Part shown: positions 7,919 to 14,222 of the stretch, one piece after another
Position numbering within the stretch: position 1 is the first letter of the stretch
How the letters are laid out: the number at the start of each line of letters is the position of its first letter
From: an uncultured Bacteroides sp.
Lineage (GTDB): Bacteria > Bacteroidota > Bacteroidia > Bacteroidales > Bacteroidaceae
NCBI GenBank assembly: GCA_900557355.1
Contig: USSR01000104.1
Location: 1-14,222 of the forward strand
DNA length: 14,222 nucleotides
Direction of reading: 5' to 3'
Translations under genes and position numbers: made by a program
The notes under the pieces: generated by a model
Databases searched by the model: none
Told to the model about the DNA's origin: nothing
Seen by the model: the letters and a program-made list of their open reading frames with translations, nothing else

Positions 7919-8899
7919 TTATTTCAAAGGATTACTTTTCACCCCTTCAAAAGTTATCTTAACCGGATTGATATATCCATGCTTATCAAAAGTCATTTCA
8001 TCGATGCAGGTTGCACGATGGTTCCCGTCTGTCTCAGTTAACGGACGACGATGGTAAATGATATAATACTTATCAGATTTTGGTTCATGAATCACAGAGT
8101 GATGTCCAGCTCCGGTAGCAATCTCCGGATCTTGCTGTAGTATTTTGCCAATACGCTTAAACGGACCAAAGGGATTATCTGCAATGGCATAAGCCACTGA
8201 GTAGTCAGGACCACCCCAACCTCCTTCCGACCACATAAAATAGTACTTCCCATCGCGAATGAACATGAAAGGACCTTCCGTATAATTTTCCGGCGTAACC
8301 TCCCTGTAGTAAGTTCCGTCTTCAAAAGGTAAAAGTCCCGTAAAGTCATCCTTCAGCTTAACGACGTTACATCTTCCCCAACCTCCATAATACATATAAT
8401 ATGAACCATCTTTATCCTGAAATACAAACTGGTCAATCGGTTGAGCACGATTATATATCTTATCTATGAGTGGCCGACCCAAATAATCCTGATATGGTCC
8501 CTCCGGTCTGTCTGCCACACCGACACCGATACCACCGTACTCATTATCATTCTGAATATCATTACCTCCAAAGAACAAGAAATACTTATTATCCTTCTTA
8601 ACAATAGCGGGAGCCCACATAGCACGCCATACCCATTTCACAGCCTTATTGTCAATGATACGTTCATGCTTAGTCCAATTTACCAAGTCTGTTGAAGAAA
8701 AAGCGTCCATGAATATTTGTTTCTCATATTTATCAGAATAAGTGGGAAATATCCAATATTCATCGTTCAGGATAATACCTTCGGGATCGGCATACCATCC
8801 TTCAAAAAGAGGATTACCTGACATTTGGACCGGTTGCTTTACACCACAGGACTGAAGTGTTAACATCACAAAAATGAGTAATAAATAATAAGTCTTCAT
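7919..8899 (-). CDS. Glycoside hydrolase family 43 lipoprotein
   Basis: The 326-residue product has a lipoprotein signal (lipobox LQSC, Cys18) and a single five-bladed-propeller GH43 domain without added carbohydrate-binding modules. The three GH43 catalytic acids can be placed: Asp38 in GWYADPEG (general base), Asp156 in AQPIDQFVF (pKa modulator) and Glu208 in YTEGPFMF (general acid). The usual WAPAIV and YYMYYGGWG strands are present. GH43 enzymes act mainly on arabinose- or xylose-containing glycans (arabinofuranosidase, xylosidase, arabinanase). I cannot assign the subfamily or substrate from sequence alone. No SusC/SusD pair or regulator is next to it, so this is an isolated GH rather than a full polysaccharide utilisation locus. 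A DUF2721 gene follows after 28 bp. Confidence 0.9.
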   Translation of the reverse strand: MKTYYLLLIFVMLTLQSCGVKQPVQMSGNPLFEGWYADPEGIILNDEYWIFPTYSDKYEKQIFMDAFSSTDLVNWTKHERIIDNKAVKWVWRAMWAPAIVKKDNKYFLFFGGNDIQNDNEYGGIGVGVADRPEGPYQDYLGRPLIDKIYNRAQPIDQFVFQDKDGSYYMYYGGWGRCNVVKLKDDFTGLLPFEDGTYYREVTPENYTEGPFMFIRDGKYYFMWSEGGWGGPDYSVAYAIADNPFGPFKRIGKILQQDPEIATGAGHHSVIHEPKSDKYYIIYHRRPLTETDGNHRATCIDEMTFDKHGYINPVKITFEGVKSNPLK

Positions 8900-9008
8900 A
8901 TATCTGATGTTTTAAAAGGATAAAATATACATTCTATTGTCTCACATATTTTCCACAAAATAAAAGAAAAAAAACGGAAGAATATAATTTCCCTTTATAA
9001 AAAGCACA

Positions 9009-9063
9009 ATGCCTAAAGCTGAACTTCACTTGTAACCACAAATTGAAGTTTTACTTTAGGCAT
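9009..9063 (-). terminator. Hairpin terminator for the cupin gene
   Basis: A 20-nt arm (9009-9028, starting ATGCCTAAAG) pairs with 9044-9063 at 17 of 20 positions, with three mismatches together and a 15-nt loop. On the minus strand it lies 43 bp after the cupin stop and is followed after about 5 nt by five T (A-run 8999-9003). It is a plausible intrinsic terminator, though the T-tract is not immediately adjacent. Confidence 0.55.
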
Positions 9064-9106
9064 AAAAGAACTCTCCAAAATGAGAAATCAGGAATTACGT
9101 CCTAAT

Positions 9107-9544
9107 CTACTTCTTATCATAAATTCCATTAGAGAATTTTCCATAAGCCATCACCTGGTTCGTATCAGGAAAGTGTACAATCTCCGGGAGATTATTCGTG
9201 TCGAAATCAATATAAACCAGCTTTTCCGTATCCGATCCGTTGCGAATAACATGCGCACCTTCCGGACCCGCAGGAAAAGTAATTGCATCACCGGCTTTCA
9301 CTGTAACATCTCCATTGATGGTACGAACAATACCTGTACCGCTGATAATATAGAATACCTCTTCATCCGTTTCATGATAATGGTATCCATAGGCAAAACT
9401 ACCCGGTTCCACTTCTACAAAGTTCACACGGCACTGGTTCACATCCGCCTGCGCAACAATCGGTTTCACTGTAAATTCATTACCATCCTGGCTAATTTTC
9501 TGACCTTCTGCGGTCCTGTAATTCTTTACTGCAAGTTCTTTCAT
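9107..9544 (-). CDS. Single-domain cupin protein
   Basis: The product has 145 residues from the ATG at 9544. An ATG 39 bp further upstream (9583) is also in frame, but the shorter start begins with the more usual MKELAVKNY and is preceded by the A-rich leader typical of Bacteroides. Cupin motif 1 is GYHYHETDEEVFYIISGTG with metal ligands His55, His57 and Glu61 or Glu62. Motif 2 is GDAITFPAGPEGAHVIRN with His98. This gives a full set of metal-binding residues in a single conserved beta-barrel. Such proteins range from sugar isomerases to dioxygenases and small-molecule sensors, and the reaction here cannot be told. It has its own promoter (9608-9640) and terminator (9009-9063), and is divergent from the gene at 9772. 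Confidence 0.87.
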   Translation of the reverse strand: MKELAVKNYRTAEGQKISQDGNEFTVKPIVAQADVNQCRVNFVEVEPGSFAYGYHYHETDEEVFYIISGTGIVRTINGDVTVKAGDAITFPAGPEGAHVIRNGSDTEKLVYIDFDTNNLPEIVHFPDTNQVMAYGKFSNGIYDKK

Positions 9545-9607
9545 TGTCTTTTTGTTTTTAAATTGTTTATAAGATAGTTGCATTCATCAGTTTTTTCACT
9601 AACTTCG

Positions 9608-9640
9608 CAAATGTAGTCAGTGACTTTCCGACAGTGCAAA
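9608..9640 (-). promoter_or_regulatory. Bacteroides-type promoter for the cupin gene
   Basis: On the minus strand, TTTG (complement of 9637-9640), 21 bp, then TACATTTG (complement of 9608-9615) matches the TTTG/TAnnTTTG consensus. The predicted start near 9602 gives a leader of about 57 nt to the chosen ATG and lies upstream of the longer start too. Confidence 0.65.
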
Positions 9641-9702
9641 GCTATTCACTATTTTGCTTATAAACAAGAAGTTACAAATAAGTAAGATAGTTTCCTAAAG
9701 GT

Positions 9703-9710
9703 TACTTTTG
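9703..9710 (+). promoter_or_regulatory. Possible -7 box for the 9772 gene
   Basis: TACTTTTG matches TAnnTTTG, 61 bp before the ATG. No TTTG sits at the expected distance upstream, so this is a half-supported promoter. Confidence 0.35.
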
Positions 9711-9771
9711 CTGAAAAGCAAGAGTTTAAAAATGAAGAAAAAGAGAAAATAATTAATTATAACCTAATCAC

Positions 9772-10170
9772 ATGAGTATGAAAACAAGAATTACCTCTAA
9801 TCGTATCACAGAACTACGCCCGGACGAGATATTCGTTTTCGGTAGTAACCTGGAAGGCGCACATGGTGGCGGAGCCGCTTATCTGGCATGGAAAAAATGG
9901 GGAGCCATTTGGGGACAAGGAACCGGATTGCAAGGACAAACCTATGGTATTCCGACTATGCACGGAGGGCCGGGAGCCATCAAACCTTATGTAGATGAAT
10001 TTATCCGCTTTGCTAAAGAACACTCACAATACACTTTCCTTGTTACAGAAATAGGATGCGGCATTGCCGGTTTTGCCCCGAAAGAAATTGCTCCTCTATT
10101 TAAAGAAGCTGCAAACGTGCCCAATATCCACCTGCCTCAGCGTTTCTGGGATGTACTGAATGCAAAATAA
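9772..10170 (+). CDS. A1S_2505-type phage/bacterial non-structural protein, macrodomain-like
   Basis: This 132-residue soluble protein has the pattern IFVFGSNLEGAHGGGAAYLAWKKWG, then GQGTGLQGQTYGIPT, then FLVTEIGCGIAGF. I recognise it as the small family annotated as A1S_2505 phage non-structural protein, found in phages and scattered bacterial genomes. The FGSN...GGGAA and IGCGIAGF motifs recall the nucleotide-binding loops of macrodomains, so ADP-ribose or related ligand binding is plausible but inferred. A second ATG two codons in (9778) is an equally possible start. The gene stands alone with no other phage genes nearby. Its last 34 bp overlap the convergent transporter remnant. Confidence 0.8.
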   Translation: MSMKTRITSNRITELRPDEIFVFGSNLEGAHGGGAAYLAWKKWGAIWGQGTGLQGQTYGIPTMHGGPGAIKPYVDEFIRFAKEHSQYTFLVTEIGCGIAGFAPKEIAPLFKEAANVPNIHLPQRFWDVLNAK

Positions 10171-10493
10171 AGTCTTGCCCGCCTTCTGCCCAAAGCCAGT
10201 AAAATACTGGAAAGGGAACAAAGAGAGCAGATGACAAATATTACCCCCGTGGAAACCAGAATGTTTCCAATACCTACTAAAGGAGAGACAATGCCACCAA
10301 ACGAAAAGCAGACAGCCCCAAACAATGCCGAGGCTGTCCCGGCATTGTCGCGCTCACACTCCATAGCCAACGCAGTAGATGTAGTGAACGTCATTCCCAT
10401 CATAAAGAGAACTGTCAGCAACAGGAGTTCATAAATCCAGAAACTACAACCTAAAGCCAATGCGGCACATTTGAGCAAAGAGACCGACCTATT
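10137..10493 (-). pseudogene. C-terminal remnant of a Bcr/CflA-type MFS transporter
   Basis: About 118 codons are open between an in-frame stop at 10494-10496 and the stop at 10137. They encode only the last membrane segments of a drug-efflux MFS protein. The stretch GMTFTTSTALAMECERDNAGTASALFGAV, followed by FGGIVSPLVGIGNILVS, fits the C-terminal part of Bcr/CflA family pumps, which are normally about 400 residues. The N-terminal three quarters is missing; the only candidate start is a TTG (10478) inside a helix. The piece is not part of the neighbouring EmrB-like gene, which ends intact at 10535. The 3' end runs 34 bp into the convergent 9772-10170 gene. It is best read as a deletion relic. 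Confidence 0.8.
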
Positions 10494-10534
10494 TTATTCA
10501 ATGCTATCCAATATAAGAACAAAAAAATCTCAAC

Positions 10535-12130
10535 TTAGCCTGTGGCTTCCAATTTCTTGTCCATACGCAACTCATGCTTCACAAAACGGCGAATAGAGCG
10601 ATAAGTAGGATGCAGTACTTTATACGGCCGAATGTCACTCTCGTAAACCAAGAACACCAACAGACAAAACAAAGCTAACAGAATAAGCCAGCCGTACAGC
10701 TCTTTCATTGAAACCATCAGGGCCTGTTGTTGTACAACACCATATAGTTCTCCTGCAGATATCCGGCTGACAAAAGGGTTCACATGATCTAACCCAGCAC
10801 CCAGCAGCATTGCATTCTTCTTCATAGCCCCATTCAGAGCATGTCCTAAAATGGCCGTGCCCAGAGCTCCACCAAATCCGGCACTGACAAACGACTGCAC
10901 AGACACCGCCTGGAAGAAATGCTGGAAGGGAACACGAGACAGCACTGTAAGGAAGCAAATAGCTATCATCACATACCCGAAGCTACGTAGAAACAGCGGT
11001 ATAAACAATGTTTCCTTCGGCAAAGCATACTCAATGCCGAAATAGAAATACATCAGATATCCGGTAATGGAAGAAAATGCAATCACCGTCATTGTCTTAT
11101 AACGCCATTTGCGACGGGAGAAAGTGAAGAAGGTAAAGCCTGCTCCCACAACAATCCCCAGCAGTACCACCCAGTTGAGTGAAATTACATTCAAGGCATC
11201 ATACCCCAATATACCTTCCATATAAACATGTTCAAACGGATGTGATGGTGCCAGCAGAATATCTATTACTATATATAGTATAAAGGGAAGCCAAACAGAG
11301 CGATACGTCCACGTCTTCAAAGCAATAAACGGATGGCGGATGAAAGATGCACGCCACAGGTTCAATACAAGAATCAGCGTACCGATGATAGTTGCCACCC
11401 GTATCTGGAAAGATTGATACCAGTCATAATGTTCCCCATACACACAGACAAAAAGGATACACAACAGCACAAGCCCCCACATCAAAGCCCCCAACCAATC
11501 GATACCGAACAACGGTAATTTCGGCAAGGAGCGATAACTACGGAATAACCACAATGTAACCAGCATCACCAATAGCAATAAACCAATAATCAACCAGTGC
11601 ATATACTCCCACTTCGCCCAGAAGGCCGTATAGATTGTTACCAATCCCGATAGCTGAATACAACTCTGCACCAGCAAGTAGATAAAACAGAAGAATACCG
11701 ATAAATCCCGTTTGGGAGTAAGCCATAATTGAATGGTAGAATTACATTCGAACGTGGCCCACATGCGGAAGATACCTGCAAAGAAACAGGTGATTACCAG
11801 CACGGGAATACTATGTGTATGCATACATATCAGATTAGAAATAATCAGGGCAATGCTGCACGTCATCAACGAAGCCTTCGAAGTAAAACGGAACTTCAGG
11901 CGGAACATGATGGCAAATGTCAACCCCATGCCCACCATAGAAGCATAACCTGCCATCATAATGTCCTCCTGCATTAATGCCGTAGAGCCAACCATCTCAT
12001 TGACTGCCGCCAAATAGAGACCACCGGAGAACTGGAAGACTATGACAAAGGCAATGATAATCCAGGGGCGCAGTTTAGAAGGTACAAAATCACGGATAGC
12101 CGGAATGGAAAAAGGTCCTGTTTCGTGCAT
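10535..12130 (-). CDS. MFS efflux pump, DHA2/EmrB-like
   Basis: The 531-residue inner-membrane protein has about 14 hydrophobic segments, the DHA2 layout, and a basic cytoplasmic tail (RSIRRFVKHELRMDKK). It is divergent in sequence from enterobacterial EmrB. Assignment rests on length, topology and position as last gene of a channel-adaptor-pump operon. It begins 4 bp after the HlyD-family adaptor gene ends, implying tight translational coupling. It is expected to export a drug or other small molecule using the proton gradient, passing it to the adaptor and outer-membrane channel; the substrate is unknown. After the stop there is only a 4-bp AGCC/GGCT stem spanning the stop and a distant T-run, so no clear terminator was found. 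Confidence 0.87.
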   Translation of the reverse strand: MHETGPFSIPAIRDFVPSKLRPWIIIAFVIVFQFSGGLYLAAVNEMVGSTALMQEDIMMAGYASMVGMGLTFAIMFRLKFRFTSKASLMTCSIALIISNLICMHTHSIPVLVITCFFAGIFRMWATFECNSTIQLWLTPKRDLSVFFCFIYLLVQSCIQLSGLVTIYTAFWAKWEYMHWLIIGLLLLVMLVTLWLFRSYRSLPKLPLFGIDWLGALMWGLVLLCILFVCVYGEHYDWYQSFQIRVATIIGTLILVLNLWRASFIRHPFIALKTWTYRSVWLPFILYIVIDILLAPSHPFEHVYMEGILGYDALNVISLNWVVLLGIVVGAGFTFFTFSRRKWRYKTMTVIAFSSITGYLMYFYFGIEYALPKETLFIPLFLRSFGYVMIAICFLTVLSRVPFQHFFQAVSVQSFVSAGFGGALGTAILGHALNGAMKKNAMLLGAGLDHVNPFVSRISAGELYGVVQQQALMVSMKELYGWLILLALFCLLVFLVYESDIRPYKVLHPTYRSIRRFVKHELRMDKKLEATG

Positions 12131-12134
12131 AATA

Positions 12135-13169
12135 TCAATAGTTTACTACACACTCCACATTCATACCGGCACGCAGGCGCTCCATATCTTCCGGACGGTT
12201 CCCGGTAGAGAACTCAATGCGGATAGGAACACGTTGTTCCACCTTTACGAAGTTCCCTGCGGAATTGTCCTGCGGTAGAAGAGAAAAGCTGGCACCCGTA
12301 GCACGGGAAATAGATTTCACAATACCCTTAAAAATAATTCCGGGCACGGCATCCACTTCTATTTCTACCGGCTGACCTTCCCGGATATAGGTAGTCTGAG
12401 TTTCTTTGTAATTGGCTACTACCCATCTTTCATTTTCGTCAACAATGTCAACTAAAGTCTGCCCGGGTTGTATCAACTGCCCTTCCTGAATATCTTTCCG
12501 TCCAGTAGTTCCGTCGCAGGGAGCAAGGATAACGGTATAAGAAAGATTCAGACGCGCCAATTCCAAAGCAGCCTGTGCCAGTTTGATACCTGCATCTGTT
12601 TGTTCCAGACGATGGGTCTGTTCCTGCTTTACTAAAGTTGTAGATTGGCGCTGACGAAGCAGAAGTTCATAACGTGCCTTGGATGCTTCGTAATCTGTCT
12701 GCACAGCATCGTACTGTTGTTTGGTGACAGCATCCTGTGCCAGAAGGTTTTTATATCGGTGGTATTCACGCTCGGCATTGTCCAGGCGAACTTTAGCTTC
12801 CTGTAAACCAGCATCGGATACGGCAATATTATTCTGAGTGGTATGTACCGTGGTGGCCACTGCATTCTTTCCCGAAATAGCATTCTGAAAATCAGCCTCA
12901 GCCTGTGCCAGACGGAAACGGAACTCGGAATCTTCAATCAATGCCAAGGTGTCACCTTTACGCACTTCCTGGTATTCATCAAAATAGATCTTCTTGATAA
13001 AGCCTTGCACGCGGCTGTTGACGGGGACAATCAGCTGTTTTACCTGTGCATTGTCGGTATAAGCTACACTGCCGAGGTGGACGAAATGAGAGCATACCCA
13101 CACCAGCCCGGCAATAAGTAAGAGACTAACTACTACGTTATAAATCAGTTTTTTCTTTTTGCGTTCCAT
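12135..13169 (-). CDS. HlyD/EmrA-family periplasmic adaptor (membrane fusion) protein
   Basis: The 344-residue product has a basic N-terminus (MERKKKK) and one membrane anchor (about 8-26). The typical first strand AYTDNAQVK (36-44) follows, then the first half of a barrel-sandwich (lipoyl-like) domain. A long alpha-helical coiled coil occupies about 82-205. The second half lipoyl motif is APCDGTTGRKDIQEGQLIQPGQTL, followed by a beta-barrel domain and the closing segment LRAGMNVECVV. It bridges the inner-membrane MFS pump and the outer-membrane channel. The gene lies 47 bp after the channel gene and 4 bp before the pump gene, so the three are very likely one operon. Confidence 0.92.
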   Translation of the reverse strand: MERKKKKLIYNVVVSLLLIAGLVWVCSHFVHLGSVAYTDNAQVKQLIVPVNSRVQGFIKKIYFDEYQEVRKGDTLALIEDSEFRFRLAQAEADFQNAISGKNAVATTVHTTQNNIAVSDAGLQEAKVRLDNAEREYHRYKNLLAQDAVTKQQYDAVQTDYEASKARYELLLRQRQSTTLVKQEQTHRLEQTDAGIKLAQAALELARLNLSYTVILAPCDGTTGRKDIQEGQLIQPGQTLVDIVDENERWVVANYKETQTTYIREGQPVEIEVDAVPGIIFKGIVKSISRATGASFSLLPQDNSAGNFVKVEQRVPIRIEFSTGNRPEDMERLRAGMNVECVVNY

Positions 13170-13216
13170 ATCTTATTTAATTCATTAGTTTTCATTCATA
13201 TATAATTGCCGACAAT

Positions 13217-14222
13217 TTACAGACATCCCGCTGTCTTCTTCAGCTTATAGAGGTTGAAAAGTATATTAATCTGTGCATTCACCAATTGCAACTCCGCATT
13301 CAACTTAGAATTACTGGCATCCAGCATATCAGTAATCAATGCCAGATCATTCAAGTAGCGGTTATTCACCACACTGTAATTTTGTGCCGCCAGTTCCAGA
13401 CTCTTCTCTTGCGTATCACAAATGGTAAAAGCCTCATAAAAACGGATGTATGCCGCCTTCACTTCTGTCCGTACATTTTCCTGTAACAACAAATCATTCT
13501 CTTGTGCACGCCGGGTGGACAGACGTGCCAGACGGATTTTCTTCCCGGACTTAAAGGTGGAAGCTATATCGAACTTCAATCCTATGCCGACATACCAGTA
13601 ATTCAGATTCTTGTTAATAGGCGGCACTTCAATCGTAATGGGTCCGTCCAGTTTATCACCGGCAAAGAGAGCTACGGATGGTAAGCGTTCCGCCTTCGCA
13701 ATCCGTTCATTATATTCTGACTGCTTGATATTCAGTTTCATCTGTTGCAGCGCAGGAGAGCTCAATACTGCCGTTTCCTGCCAATGTGCCTCTTCCGAAG
13801 GTTTGGGAAGTCTCCCCAGCAAAGTAGTATCCACACCAATCACCGTTTCTTCGGGTAAGCCGAGTACGGTGGTCAACTGATTATTTAAAATGAGGATACT
13901 ATTCTCAATCTGCGTCAATGCCAGTTCCAGGGATTTCAATTGTAATTCATAACGAGTGATATCATTTTTCAAAGCCAATCCCTGCGACTGCTTGGCATTG
14001 ATATCTTCCACCAGTTTCCGGGTTTGCTCTATATTCTTCCGATATACTTCTGCCTGGTTCTGTAGTTTGTACATCTCCAGATAATTTCCTACCAGTAGGA
14101 AGCGGATATCCTGCCTGTTCTTCTCTTTATCCAATTCTGCCAGTTGCTGCTGCAATTTAGCAATGGCAATCCGGCTTGTGATGGCTCCACCTGCATAAAG
14201 TTACCTGTAAAATGTTTCCGCA
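13217..14222 (-). CDS. TolC-family outer-membrane efflux channel (5'-partial, apparent frameshift near 14200)
   Basis: At least 327 codons of a TolC-type protein run to the stop at 13217, with the long heptad-rich helices of this family (LQQQLAELDKEKNRQ, AEVYRKNIEQTRKLVEDI) and the second repeat's NYWYVGIGLKFDIASTFKSGKK. The start lies beyond the right edge. Reading back from the TTG at 14155, the frame continues through K-A-I-A-I-R-S-T-I-A-G-G-A-Y-L (in reverse order), that is LYAGGAITSRIAIAK, a typical TolC motif, so TTG is not the true start. It then meets a TAA at 14201-14203. Another frame upstream reads GNILQVTL, which would join smoothly to YAGGA after restoring two bases. This suggests a 2-bp deletion or a sequence error. 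It is the first visible gene of the efflux operon. Confidence 0.85.

Noticed and set aside
8900..9000. Promoter for the GH43 gene
   Set aside because: The nearest minus-strand match is TTATTTTG, which lacks the conserved A, and has no TTTG at the right distance. A promoter must exist but I cannot place it.
9545..9583. Longer start for the cupin (MQLSYKQFKNKKT extension)
   Set aside because: The extension is lysine-rich without cupin similarity and covers the A-rich leader typical of Bacteroides start regions; the ATG at 9544 is preferred.
9732..9752. Six-codon leader peptide MKKKRK before the 9772 gene
   Set aside because: It is very short and A-rich, with no attenuator hairpin or link to lysine or arginine genes; most likely chance.
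10505..10560. Terminator after the efflux pump gene
   Set aside because: The only stem (AGCC/GGCT) has 4 bp, spans the stop codon and is about 9 nt from the T-run, too weak to call.
11733..11977. Small ORFs opposite the pump gene, and similar antisense ORFs elsewhere
   Set aside because: They lie antisense to well-supported coding sequence, resemble no family and have the composition expected of shadow frames.

Overview
The window is consistent with a chromosomal segment of a gut Bacteroidales, most likely Bacteroides. The evidence is moderate GC, AT-rich leaders with weak Shine-Dalgarno signals, several good matches to the Bacteroides promoter consensus (TTTG, about 20 bp, TAnnTTTG), SPase II lipoproteins, a tricorn protease homolog, an LruC-domain protein and a GH43 glycosidase. 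This assignment is inference from content; no marker gene is present.

Layout. (1) Positions 1-4142, plus strand: the 3' part of a tricorn-like S41 peptidase, then 9 bp later a YidE/YbjL/AspT-type antiporter whose frame is broken by one in-frame TGA at 3702-3704. (2) 4143-4540: a convergent intergenic region with a 22-bp tandem repeat and a strong hairpin terminator. (3) 4541-5965, minus strand: a DUF4114/LruC (DUF4842) lipoprotein. (4) 5966-6246: a divergent promoter region with a perfect 14-bp palindrome. (5) 6247-7488, plus strand: a membrane-anchored FMN-binding domain fused to a nitroreductase. (6) 7501-8899, minus strand: a GH43 lipoprotein glycosidase followed by a small DUF2721 membrane protein. 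(7) 9107-9544, minus strand: a cupin, divergent from (8) 9772-10170, plus strand, a small protein of the A1S_2505-type phage/bacterial family. (9) 10137-10493, minus strand: the C-terminal remnant of a Bcr/CflA-type MFS transporter. (10) 10535-14222, minus strand: an EmrAB-TolC-type tripartite efflux operon in the order outer-membrane channel, HlyD adaptor, DHA2-like MFS pump. The channel gene runs off the right edge and appears frameshifted near 14200.

How the genes work together. The last three genes form one drug-efflux machine spanning both membranes. The peptidase and antiporter are probably co-transcribed and could link peptide breakdown to amino-acid exchange. The remaining genes look like independent short units.

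I found no CRISPR array, RNA gene, insertion sequence or complete mobile element. The most thought-provoking locus is the FMN_bind-nitroreductase fusion. It has a predicted extracytoplasmic flavinylation site, an unresolved topology for the nitroreductase half, an internal in-frame start preceded by a perfect GGAGG, and a palindromic candidate operator at its promoter. Three genes in 14 kb look damaged (TGA, frameshift, truncation), so both sequence accuracy and real gene decay should be considered.
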